Part shown: one piece after another, positions 11,101-18,702 of the stretch
Numbering within the stretch: the stretch's first letter is position 1
How the letters are laid out: every line of letters begins with the position of its first letter
Assembly (NCBI RefSeq): GCF_900107455.1
Contig: NZ_FNQB01000002.1
Coordinates: forward strand, 1,240,001 to 1,304,000
DNA length: 64,000 nt
Direction: 5' to 3'
DNA from: Asanoa ishikariensis
GTDB lineage: Bacteria > Actinomycetota > Actinomycetes > Mycobacteriales > Micromonosporaceae
Program-made: the position numbers and the translations under genes
Notes under the pieces: generated by a model
The model's input: only the letters and a program-made list of their open reading frames with translations
Database searches by the model: none
What the model was told of the DNA's origin: nothing

Positions 11101-12765
11101 ATGCCGTTGGTTGACAGCGGGCAGCATCATCAATGCGTGAACGAGAGTGGCGACTACGTGCGGCTCGAGCGCGTGCTGGGAGCCGGGCCGTTCCGCGAGA
11201 TCGGTCAGCCGCGTGCGGTTGCCACCTCGCCGAGCAGTGGTTTCATCGTGGTCGGGGGCGAGCCGGTCCAGCCGCAGTGGCACGGCCACGACGTCTCCGA
11301 GCGGTCGCGACCGCACGCGGGCTGGAATCCGGTGGCGGTCTACAGGTCCGACGACCTGACCTGCGTTCATCAGATCACCACCCTCTGGCCGGTCAACGTG
11401 ATCGCCTGCCACCCGACCCTCCCGTTGGCCGCGATCGGCACGGGCCAATACGACGGAGGCTGGTTCTACGGGGGCGAGCTCCTCATGTTGGACCTGACCG
11501 CGGGCACCGCCGTGTCGGTGCTCCGCGAGTCCCGAGAGGTCCGACAGATCGTCTGGCGCGACGCGCAGACGATCGACGTGGTGTTGGCCATCGAGTGCGA
11601 CGAGGACGAGGACGAGTTCGGCACCACCTCCCTCGCGTGCTCCTTCAGCCGGGCCTACTGGGGTGGCGCCACCAAGGGGACGCTCAAACCTCCGTACCGG
11701 GAGACCCCTGTCCCGGACGGACCGGAGACCGACCCGACGGTGGCGGCGACAGCGGCCATCGAGGCACTCTGCGAAGAGCGCGGCGTGAGCTGGACGCGAC
11801 GACGCGGCGTGTGGGCGGTCGAATCGCTCCCTGACGGCCGCATCCTGGCCGCTCTAGAGGACGTCACCCTGGAGTGCTGGTCGCCGGACGCGGCGGAACC
11901 GCTGTGGCGGCTGCCGGCGGAGGGCACCGGCTACCAGGTGAGGACTTCGCCGGACGGCCGGACGGCGGTGGCGTTGGCCCAGTCGCCGCGCAGATCCCGC
12001 GCCGCTGACGTGATAACCGACCCGAGCGTCGTGACCGAGGTCGACCTCGATGCGGGTGCGATCCGGGCGACACGCGACGCCACCTTCCCCGCCGTCCTGA
12101 TGTCCCGCACCGACGGTTGGTGGGCGCTGCGAGACGCCGAGTTCGTGCGTGGAGCGGCGACCGGTGACGTCGTTCTGTACCACCCGGACGGCACCCGCGG
12201 GGCGAGGGCAGAACTCGGCCAGTACGACGCGCTGAACCACTTCTTCGCCATCAGGTACGCGCCTGACCTGCTGTTTCTTCAAGGTCGGCCCGACCGTCAC
12301 TGGCTCGACAAATGGGTCGTCGCGGTGGACGCCCCCGAGGGCACGGCCCACCGCCTGTTCCCCCTCGCGTGGGACGGCACCCACCTCTTCGGCGGCCGCG
12401 GTGCGTACCTGGACGACAGGTCAGGGCCGTCGCTCGTCCACACCGGTGGGGCGGTCGGCGATGAAAGCCCGCTCCTCGGCGGCAGGAAGGCGTTCGTGGT
12501 TCGCCGCGCCTACCCGACCGGCGAGCCGCAATGGGTGTTCACCGCGGACGACCGGGCCACCGACCTCGACCTCGACGGCGACCTCGTCTACGTCACGTTC
12601 AACTCGGGTGAGTTGGTGGTGCTGCGGGCGGCGGACGGCACGGTGCACGCCCGGCAGAACCTTCGGGTCGACGGCCGTCCCGTCATCCCGCTGTCCCTCG
12701 CCCGGCTGGGCCCGGGCCGCCTGGCGATCGGCACCCAGGACGGACGCGTTCTGGTCTGGGGCTGA
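11101..12765 (+). CDS. WD40-like beta-propeller protein of unknown function
   Basis: The 554-residue soluble product has repeated propeller blades ending in hydrophobic plus Asp/Trp patterns (RAVATSPSSGFIVVGG, VRTSPDGRTAVALAQ, LAIGTQDGRVLVWG). An acidic stretch ECDEDEDEFG lies near residue 163. There is no signal peptide or membrane segment. The start is uncertain: ATG at 11101 gives the longest product, GTG at 11137 begins just before the conserved-looking sequence, and neither has a good ribosome binding site. It stands alone between the nrdJ terminator and convergent small genes. No ligand or partner can be inferred. Confidence 0.72.
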   Translation: MPLVDSGQHHQCVNESGDYVRLERVLGAGPFREIGQPRAVATSPSSGFIVVGGEPVQPQWHGHDVSERSRPHAGWNPVAVYRSDDLTCVHQITTLWPVNVIACHPTLPLAAIGTGQYDGGWFYGGELLMLDLTAGTAVSVLRESREVRQIVWRDAQTIDVVLAIECDEDEDEFGTTSLACSFSRAYWGGATKGTLKPPYRETPVPDGPETDPTVAATAAIEALCEERGVSWTRRRGVWAVESLPDGRILAALEDVTLECWSPDAAEPLWRLPAEGTGYQVRTSPDGRTAVALAQSPRRSRAADVITDPSVVTEVDLDAGAIRATRDATFPAVLMSRTDGWWALRDAEFVRGAATGDVVLYHPDGTRGARAELGQYDALNHFFAIRYAPDLLFLQGRPDRHWLDKWVVAVDAPEGTAHRLFPLAWDGTHLFGGRGAYLDDRSGPSLVHTGGAVGDESPLLGGRKAFVVRRAYPTGEPQWVFTADDRATDLDLDGDLVYVTFNSGELVVLRAADGTVHARQNLRVDGRPVIPLSLARLGPGRLAIGTQDGRVLVWG

Positions 12766-12772
12766 CCAACCC

Positions 12773-13057
12773 TTACTGCGAGGGCTTGCCGAGCTGATGC
12801 CAGTCCGTCTCCGACATGTCGATGTCGAAGTGTTTGGCGGCCTTCCTCAGGTTGCCGAACGCCTGCTCCCGCTCCTTGTCACTGGCGCCCTTGACCTGGT
12901 CGAAGCGCGCGATCGCATTGCGCACGTGGTCGGCGTCGACCAGCGGCTCCTTGCGCGACTCGGGAAACGCGAACGCCGAATCCGGAAGGCTGCGCTTCTC
13001 GCCGCTCGACAGGGTGCCGCTCTCGTCCTCGTTCACAGGCTTCCAGGTGGTCTCCAT
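12773..13057 (-). CDS. DUF6582-type small protein
   Basis: The 94-residue hydrophilic product contains the pattern LPDSAFAFPESRKEPLVDA followed by HVRNAIARFDQV and a helical C-terminus. I recognise this as the DUF6582 family, small proteins of unknown role found in actinobacteria. Longer in-frame extension upstream reads as Arg-rich noise, so ATG at 13057 is the start. It converges with the WD40-like gene, with only seven bases between stop codons. Confidence 0.75.
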   Translation of the reverse strand: METTWKPVNEDESGTLSSGEKRSLPDSAFAFPESRKEPLVDADHVRNAIARFDQVKGASDKEREQAFGNLRKAAKHFDIDMSETDWHQLGKPSQ

Positions 13058-13086
13058 AAGACGACCGTTACCCACCCAACCTGGGG

Positions 13087-13386
13087 CTATGCGGCGCAGG
13101 CGGTCCAGTCGACCAGCACCCGATCCGGACGTTGGGGGTCGATCCGGGCGGCGAAGGCCACGCCGTCCTGCGCACGGCCGAGGAAGGGCTCGGCGATCGG
13201 ACCCAGATACATCGCCGGGTACGGCGGCCCGCCGTCCACCCGGCGCACCGACATCAGCACCTCGAGCACCGGCTCCCGGTCGACGAACGCGCCGGTCTCT
13301 CGCAGGTCGAACGGCTGGGCCTGGGCCGGCACGCCGATCCGTGCGAGGTCGGTCAGGTCGTCGCGCAGGAGCTCGGTGGTGGTCAT
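13087..13386 (-). CDS. Small conserved hypothetical protein
   Basis: The 99-residue product begins MTTTELLRDDLTDLARIGV and ends DRVLVDWTACAA. It looks like a compact alpha/beta soluble protein with no membrane segment, and I do not recognise a family. GAGAGGG lies about 12 bases before the ATG. It lies 29 bases upstream of the DUF6582 gene on the same strand, so the two may share a transcript. Confidence 0.6.
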   Translation of the reverse strand: MTTTELLRDDLTDLARIGVPAQAQPFDLRETGAFVDREPVLEVLMSVRRVDGGPPYPAMYLGPIAEPFLGRAQDGVAFAARIDPQRPDRVLVDWTACAA

Positions 13387-13498
13387 GCCGGTGGCGCCCT
13401 CTCGTCGTGCGGATGATGCCTCTTGGGATATAACCGGCGAAGGTCATTCAGGCAGCGGACGACCGGTCCGATAGGTCCGATAGGGTACGGGTGGTGGC

Positions 13499-13738
13499 GT
13501 GGCGACAGCCGAGAGTGAGCGTGCACCGCGGCCGTTGAGTCAGCCGCACGTGGACCGGATGCCCGCCGATCCCGCGTACCAGGCGGAGATCATCAAGGCC
13601 CACGACGGCGCGCTCGCCGCCGGTTCGGCCGGATATCTTGACCCGCGGACCGGGTTGTTCGTCCTTTCGGCCGGGTTCCTCGCGGCGCGCGGCACGTGTT
13701 GCGGTCGCGGCTGCCGGCACTGTCCATATGTGAAATAG
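13499..13738 (+). CDS. DUF5522-type Cys-rich small protein
   Basis: The 79-residue product ends in GTCCGRGCRHCPYV. This cysteine cluster is typical of the DUF5522 family, whose members are short and probably bind a metal. GTG at 13499 is the longest start; ATG at 13559 would leave about 59 residues, which is closer to the usual family size. lhgO follows after 10 bases, so the two are probably co-transcribed. Confidence 0.72.
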   Translation: MATAESERAPRPLSQPHVDRMPADPAYQAEIIKAHDGALAAGSAGYLDPRTGLFVLSAGFLAARGTCCGRGCRHCPYVK

Positions 13739-13748
13739 GGTTCGCGCC

Positions 13749-14933
13749 ATGACTCGGTATGTCGTCATCGGGGCCGGCATCGTCGGCCTGGCCACCGCGC
13801 ACCGGCTCACGTTGGATCACCCGGATGCGTCGGTCACGGTGATCGACAAGGAGCCGCGGGTCGCCGCGCACCAGACCGGGCACAACTCGGGCGTGATCCA
13901 CGCGGGCGTCTACTACAAGCCGGGCAGTCTCAAGGCGCGGCTCTGCGCGGCCGGGCGGACGTCCATGGTCGACTTCTGTGCCACCCACGGCATCGCGCAC
14001 GAGGTCTGCGGCAAGCTGATCGTGGCGGCCGACGAGTCCGAGGTGCCGCGCCTGCACGCGCTCCACGAGCGCGCGGTCGCCAACGGCCTGCCGGCCCGAC
14101 TGGTCAGCGCCGCCGAGGCCAAGGAGTTCGAGCCCGAACTGCGCTGCGTCGAGGCGTTGCGGGTCGAGTCGACCGGGATCGTCGACTTCACCGCCGTCTG
14201 CACCACGCTCGCCGACCTGGCCGAGAAGGCGGGGGCCACGCTCCGGCTGGGCACCGCGGTGACCGGCATCGAGGCGCGCGGCAGCGAGCAGATCGTGCGG
14301 ACAACAGCCGGCGAGGTGGTCGCCGACGTCCTGATCAACTGCGCGGGACTGCACGCCGACCGGGTAGCCCGCCTCGCGGGCGTCGAGCCGCCGGCGCGAA
14401 TCGTACCCTTTAGAGGTGAATATTATGAACTGACGCCCGAGCGGCGCGGCCTGGTCCGCGGGCTGATCTACCCCGTGCCGGATCCGCAGTTCCCCTTCCT
14501 GGGCGTCCACCTGACCCGCATGATCGACAGCACCGTCCACGCCGGACCCAACGCCGTGCTCGCGCTGGCCCGCGAGGGCTACCGCTGGAGCAAGATCAAC
14601 CCGAGGGACATCGCGGACTTCATGGCGTACGCGGGCCTGTGGCGCCTGGCCCGCCGGCATTTCCGGTACGGGCTGACCGAGGTGCGCCGCTCGCTCAGCC
14701 GCCGCCTGTTCGCCGAGAGCCTGGCCCGCCTCGTGCCCGCGGTCACCGAGGCCGACCTGGTGCCGGCCGGCGCCGGCGTCCGCGCCCAGGCGATCGGCCG
14801 CGACGGCGCCCTGGTCGACGACTTCCTGATCGTCGCCCGCGACCGCCAGGTGCACGTGCTCAACGCACCGTCACCCGCCGCGACCAGTTCGCTGGAGATC
14901 GCGAAGCACATCGTGGCCCAACTCCCCGCCTGA
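13749..14933 (+). CDS. lhgO: L-2-hydroxyglutarate oxidase
   Basis: This FAD enzyme oxidises L-2-hydroxyglutarate to 2-oxoglutarate, clearing a side product of central metabolism and feeding electrons to the membrane chain. The product is 394 residues. The dinucleotide-binding motif VVIGAGIVGLATAHRL is at the N-terminus. The DAO-fold substrate region has HNSGVIHAGVYYKPGSLKA (about 45-63), and the family-typical PFRGEYYEL lies near 222. The length is normal for LhgO. A related glycerol-3-phosphate dehydrogenase function is less likely because of the GVIHAGVYY signature. Confidence 0.92.
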   Translation: MTRYVVIGAGIVGLATAHRLTLDHPDASVTVIDKEPRVAAHQTGHNSGVIHAGVYYKPGSLKARLCAAGRTSMVDFCATHGIAHEVCGKLIVAADESEVPRLHALHERAVANGLPARLVSAAEAKEFEPELRCVEALRVESTGIVDFTAVCTTLADLAEKAGATLRLGTAVTGIEARGSEQIVRTTAGEVVADVLINCAGLHADRVARLAGVEPPARIVPFRGEYYELTPERRGLVRGLIYPVPDPQFPFLGVHLTRMIDSTVHAGPNAVLALAREGYRWSKINPRDIADFMAYAGLWRLARRHFRYGLTEVRRSLSRRLFAESLARLVPAVTEADLVPAGAGVRAQAIGRDGALVDDFLIVARDRQVHVLNAPSPAATSSLEIAKHIVAQLPA

Positions 14934-15029
14934 CCGACGGACAACCCGGACTTCCGCCCGCCCCGGCGAAGCCGTATCTTTTCGGGCGGCGCACTCCGTG
15001 CTGATCCGAGCGTCGATCGAGGAGTTGTT

Positions 15030-15656
15030 GTGGTCCTGTCGCGTAGCCGCCACAGCGACCTGGCCGCCCGACCGTCCAGGGTGGATGGCCGCCGGGCGTC
15101 CCGGCTGGCCTGCCTCGGCGCGGTCCTGAGCCTCGCCTGCGGCGTCGCGGGCTGCGCCGACGAGCCCGCCTCGGAGCAGACCCTCCCACCGGTCCGCGCG
15201 GACTTCCCGGCCGCGACCGCCGGCGGCGCCTGCGTCTACTTCGACTACGAGGCGATCGAGAAGGCGATCGGCGTGCGGTTCGGCATCTCCGCCGCCAGCC
15301 ACAGCGGGCAGACCACCACCTGCGTCGTCCAGCCGGAGCAGGGCGACCTGCCGGACCTCGCCCTGACGATCAGCAAGACCACCGCCGACGCCGCCGTATT
15401 CAAGGACGACGTCGTGCCTGACAAGGGCGCGACGGCGGTCAAGGGCCTGGGCCTGGCGGCGTACCAGGCGCCGGTCGCCGCCACGGAGAAGTCCGGCCCG
15501 GGGCTCGAGCTCTGCTGGCTCACCAAGGACAAACGCCTCATGTCGCTGCGCTTCACCGACCTCCTGGACGCCCCGCCGCCGGCCAAGGAGCTCGGCCCGC
15601 AAATGGTCGCCCTGGCCAAACACGTCGAAGCGGTAAAGCCACCCAAGAAGTCCTGA
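15030..15656 (+). CDS. Putative secreted lipoprotein
   Basis: The 208-residue product has a long basic N-region, a hydrophobic core and lipobox VAGC (near residue 42), so the mature protein should be lipid-anchored outside the membrane. The mature part has two further cysteines (GGACVYF and LELCWL) that could form a disulfide. The general shape resembles DUF3558-like lipoproteins, but identity is not established. GTG at 15030 follows GAGGAG. A bidirectional hairpin lies downstream. Confidence 0.72.
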   Translation: MVLSRSRHSDLAARPSRVDGRRASRLACLGAVLSLACGVAGCADEPASEQTLPPVRADFPAATAGGACVYFDYEAIEKAIGVRFGISAASHSGQTTTCVVQPEQGDLPDLALTISKTTADAAVFKDDVVPDKGATAVKGLGLAAYQAPVAATEKSGPGLELCWLTKDKRLMSLRFTDLLDAPPPAKELGPQMVALAKHVEAVKPPKKS

Positions 15657-15780
15657 CCGACGCGGTCGCAGGAGCCGACATCCGCAGCCCGATCCGGGCG
15701 CGCGACACCGAGCGCGGCCGGGCGGGTCCAGGGCGTCACTCGCGTCGGGCCCTCGGGTGCGAACTGACCAGCCAAACGGC

Positions 15781-15810
15781 GAAAGGCCGGCCCCGGAGGG
15801 CCGGCCTTTC
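15781..15810. terminator. Bidirectional terminator between lipoprotein gene and ideR
   Basis: GAAAGGCCGGCC (15781-15792) and GGCCGGCCTTTC (15799-15810) form a perfect 12-bp stem with a six-base loop. The A/T ends provide a short T run in both directions, fitting convergent transcription. Confidence 0.88.
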
Positions 15811-15823
15811 GAAGATCTGGAGT

Positions 15824-16507
15824 TCAGTGTGCCGCGACGAACACCCGGGAGGCGACCTCGCGGGGCAGGCGGACCTGGTCACCCGATCGGTCGATCATGA
15901 CGCCGTCACGCTCCTGGGCGACGGTCACCGTCGCGCCGGGGTCGACGCCGGCCGCGTGGAGTTGGCGCAGGACGTCGGCGTCCGTCTGGACGCTCTCGCA
16001 GATGCGGCGGACGATCACCTGGCCGGTGAGGCCCGGGAACGCGAGGTTGCGCTCCTTGTTGTCGAAGCCGTCGGCTTCGGCCGGGAGGTCGCCCAGGGCG
16101 TCGAGGCCCGGGATCGGGTTGCCGTAAGGGGAGCGGGTCGGCCGGTTGAGCAGGTCGTAGACCTTCTGCTCGACCGCGTCGCTCATCACGTGCTCCCAGC
16201 GGCACGCCTCTTCGTGGGCCTCTTCGTAGGGCATGCCGATCACGTTGACCAGCAAAAGCTCGGCGAGCCGGTGCTTGCGCATCACGGACACCGCCTGCTC
16301 GCGGCCGAGGCCGGTCAGGAGTAGATGGCGGTCGCCCTCGACGGTGAGTAGTCCGTCACGTTCCATGCGAGCCACGGTTTGGCTGACGGTCGGGCCGCTC
16401 TGGTGCAACCGCTCGGCAATGCGGGCGCGAAGCGCTGGCACACCTTCCTCTTCCAACTCGAGGATGGTGCGCAAATACATCTCGGTCGTGTCGACAAGGT
16501 GATTCAC
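15824..16507 (-). CDS. ideR: Iron-dependent repressor IdeR/DtxR
   Basis: IdeR with Fe2+ represses siderophore and iron uptake genes and activates iron storage. The 227-residue product has an N-terminal winged helix (LRARIAERLHQSGPTVSQTV), a dimerisation domain and a C-terminal SH3-like domain. All seven DtxR metal ligands are present: Met10, His79, Glu83, His98, Cys102, Glu105 and His106. The GTG start at 16507 is preceded by AGGAGGG. Closeness to sigB matches the mycobacterial sigB-ideR arrangement, although here other genes lie between. No IdeR box was seen beside it. Confidence 0.95.
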   Translation of the reverse strand: MNHLVDTTEMYLRTILELEEEGVPALRARIAERLHQSGPTVSQTVARMERDGLLTVEGDRHLLLTGLGREQAVSVMRKHRLAELLLVNVIGMPYEEAHEEACRWEHVMSDAVEQKVYDLLNRPTRSPYGNPIPGLDALGDLPAEADGFDNKERNLAFPGLTGQVIVRRICESVQTDADVLRQLHAAGVDPGATVTVAQERDGVMIDRSGDQVRLPREVASRVFVAAH

Positions 16508-16597
16508 GGCAGAAGGCCCTCCTAGCTGTCGATATTACCTCGCCACACCGACAACCCGGCGCCACGAAAGGCGTCGGGCGGGTGTTCACTGGAGCGC

Positions 16598-17431
16598 GTG
16601 GTTTCCGCCGATGATCTCACGATCGACCCTGATGGGTTGCGCGCCGGCCTGCCCGGCATGACCGTGCTCGATGCCCGCTGGCGGCTCGCCGGCCGGCCGG
16701 GCCGCGAGGACTACGTCGAGGGTCACATTCCTGGCGCCGTCTTCATCGACCTCGACACTGAACTGGCCGGCGAACCGGGACCCAACGGCCGGCACCCGCT
16801 GCCCGATCCGGCCCGGCTCCAGGAACAGCTAAGAGCCAAGGGCGTCAGGAACGACAAACCAGTCGTCGTGTACGACGCCGGCGACGGCCAGGCGGCAGCA
16901 AGGGCGTGGTGGATCCTCCGCTGGGCCGGCCACCGCGACACGAGGGTCCTCGACGGCGGCATCGCGGCCTGGACCAAGCAAGGTCATCCGGTGACGACCG
17001 AGGAACCAAACACCACCGAAGGCGATATAGAGGTCAAACCCGGCAGCATGCCCAGCCTGACGGCCGACGAAGCCGCCGCGACAGCCAACGCAGGCACGCT
17101 GATCGACGCCCGCGTCGCACCGAGGTTCCGGGGCGAGGTCGAGCCGATCGATCCGGTCGCCGGCCACATCCCCGGTGCCGTCAACCGCCCGACCACCGAG
17201 AACGCAGGCGACGACGGCCGGCTAAGGACCGCCGAGGAGATCAGAGACGGCTTCGCCAAAGCGGGCGTCCAAGACGGCGTACCCGTCGGCGCGTACTGCG
17301 GCTCCGGCGTCACCGCCGCGCACACCGTGCTGGCCCTGCACCGCGCCGGGCGTACCGACGCCGCTCTGTATGTCGGTTCCTGGAGCGACTGGGTCACCGA
17401 CCCGAACAGGCCGGTGGCGACCGGCGAATAG
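16598..17431 (+). CDS. Sulfurtransferase, two rhodanese domains
   Basis: The 277-residue product has two rhodanese domains. The N-terminal one lacks the active cysteine (VYDAGDGQAA, Asp at about 93), and the C-terminal one carries Cys234 in CGSGVTA. That loop is typical of 3-mercaptopyruvate sulfurtransferase, while thiosulfate sulfurtransferases usually have CRKGVT. It probably moves sulfane sulfur to cyanide or thiols in the cytoplasm. GTG at 16598 starts the frame. acuC begins 25 bases after the stop. Confidence 0.88.
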   Translation: MVSADDLTIDPDGLRAGLPGMTVLDARWRLAGRPGREDYVEGHIPGAVFIDLDTELAGEPGPNGRHPLPDPARLQEQLRAKGVRNDKPVVVYDAGDGQAAARAWWILRWAGHRDTRVLDGGIAAWTKQGHPVTTEEPNTTEGDIEVKPGSMPSLTADEAAATANAGTLIDARVAPRFRGEVEPIDPVAGHIPGAVNRPTTENAGDDGRLRTAEEIRDGFAKAGVQDGVPVGAYCGSGVTAAHTVLALHRAGRTDAALYVGSWSDWVTDPNRPVATGE

Positions 17432-17456
17432 CAAGACCGCATGGCACGATGGCGCC

Positions 17457-18635
17457 ATGCCGGACGGCGCCGTGGTGGTGTGGGACGAAGACCTGCTCGG
17501 GTACGACCTGGGTGATCATCCGTTGAACCCGGTCAGGGTCGAACTGACCATTGCATTGGCCCGTGAGCTGGGCATTCTCGACCGCGCCGGTGTCCGCACG
17601 GTCAAGCCGACCCCCGCCGACGACGCCGCGCTGGCCCGGGTGCACCGCGCCGACTACATCGAGGCCGTCAAGGTCGCCCCGCACGACCCGTTCTTCCGGG
17701 GGTACGGCTTCGGCACGCCGGACAACCCGGTCTTCGACCACATGCACGACGCCTCCGCCCTCGTCGCCGGCGCGACCATCGCGGCAGCGGAGGCGGTCTG
17801 GCGGGGTGAGGCCCGTCACGCCGTCAACGTGGCCGGTGGGCTGCACCACGCGATGCCGGGCCGGGCGTCGGGCTTCTGCGTCTACAACGACCCGGCCGTC
17901 GCCATCGCTGGGCTGCTCGACCAGGGCGCCGAGCGCATCGCGTACGTCGACATCGACGTCCACCACGGCGACGGTGTCCAGGCGATCTTCTACGACGACC
18001 CGCGGGTGCTCACCGTCTCGCTGCACGAGTCACCGCTGACGCTGTTCCCCGGCACCGGCTTCCCCTACGAGATCGGCGGCCCGGGAGCCGAGGGCAGTGC
18101 GGTCAACATCGCGTTGCCACCGGGTACGGACGACCGCGGCTGGCTGCGTGCCTTCCACGCCGTGGTGCCGAGCGTGCTGCGCGCGTTCCGCCCGCAACTG
18201 CTGTTCAGCCAGTGCGGCGCCGACAGCCACCGGCTCGACCCGCTCGCCGACCTGCGGCTGACCGTCGACGGCCAGCGGGCCGCACACCTCGCGATGCGCG
18301 ACCTGGCCGAGGAACTGTGCGAGGGACGCTGGGTGGCCACGGGCGGCGGCGGGTACGCCCTGGTCGAGGTCGTCCCACGCACCTGGACCCACCTGCTGGC
18401 CACGGCCACCGGCGACCCGCTCGACCCGCTGCTGCCGACCCCGGCCGGCTGGCGCGCCCTGGCGGCGACCCGGCTGCCCGGCCGGGAGATCCCGCTGCGG
18501 CTCACCGACGACGGCGACACCTCGTTCGAGCCGTGGCAGCCGACCAGCGAGGACGCGGTCGACCGAGCGGTGACCCAGACCCGAACGGCGGTCTTCCCGC
18601 TGCTCGGCCTCGACCCGTTCGACCCGCGCGACTGA
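17457..18635 (+). CDS. acuC: AcuC-type deacetylase (HDAC superfamily)
   Basis: AcuC removes acetyl groups from lysines, classically reactivating acetyl-CoA synthetase. The product is 392 residues. Catalytic His130-His131 lie in GGLHHAMPGRASGFCVYND. Zinc ligands Asp167 and His169 lie in DIDVHHGDGVQ, and the third is in GADSHRLDPL. The motif GGGGYA near 312 supplies the catalytic tyrosine. ATG at 17457 is the first credible start. It lies directly upstream of a GNAT/acyl-CoA-synthetase gene on the same strand, suggesting an acetylation and deacetylation pair like Bacillus acuA-acuC. Confidence 0.92.
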   Translation: MPDGAVVVWDEDLLGYDLGDHPLNPVRVELTIALARELGILDRAGVRTVKPTPADDAALARVHRADYIEAVKVAPHDPFFRGYGFGTPDNPVFDHMHDASALVAGATIAAAEAVWRGEARHAVNVAGGLHHAMPGRASGFCVYNDPAVAIAGLLDQGAERIAYVDIDVHHGDGVQAIFYDDPRVLTVSLHESPLTLFPGTGFPYEIGGPGAEGSAVNIALPPGTDDRGWLRAFHAVVPSVLRAFRPQLLFSQCGADSHRLDPLADLRLTVDGQRAAHLAMRDLAEELCEGRWVATGGGGYALVEVVPRTWTHLLATATGDPLDPLLPTPAGWRALAATRLPGREIPLRLTDDGDTSFEPWQPTSEDAVDRAVTQTRTAVFPLLGLDPFDPRD

Positions 18636-18702
18636 AGTTCGCAAGCCGAACAGGCCCAACCCATAGGGTGGGAAACGGGAGACCGAGTCAACCGGAGCCG
18701 AC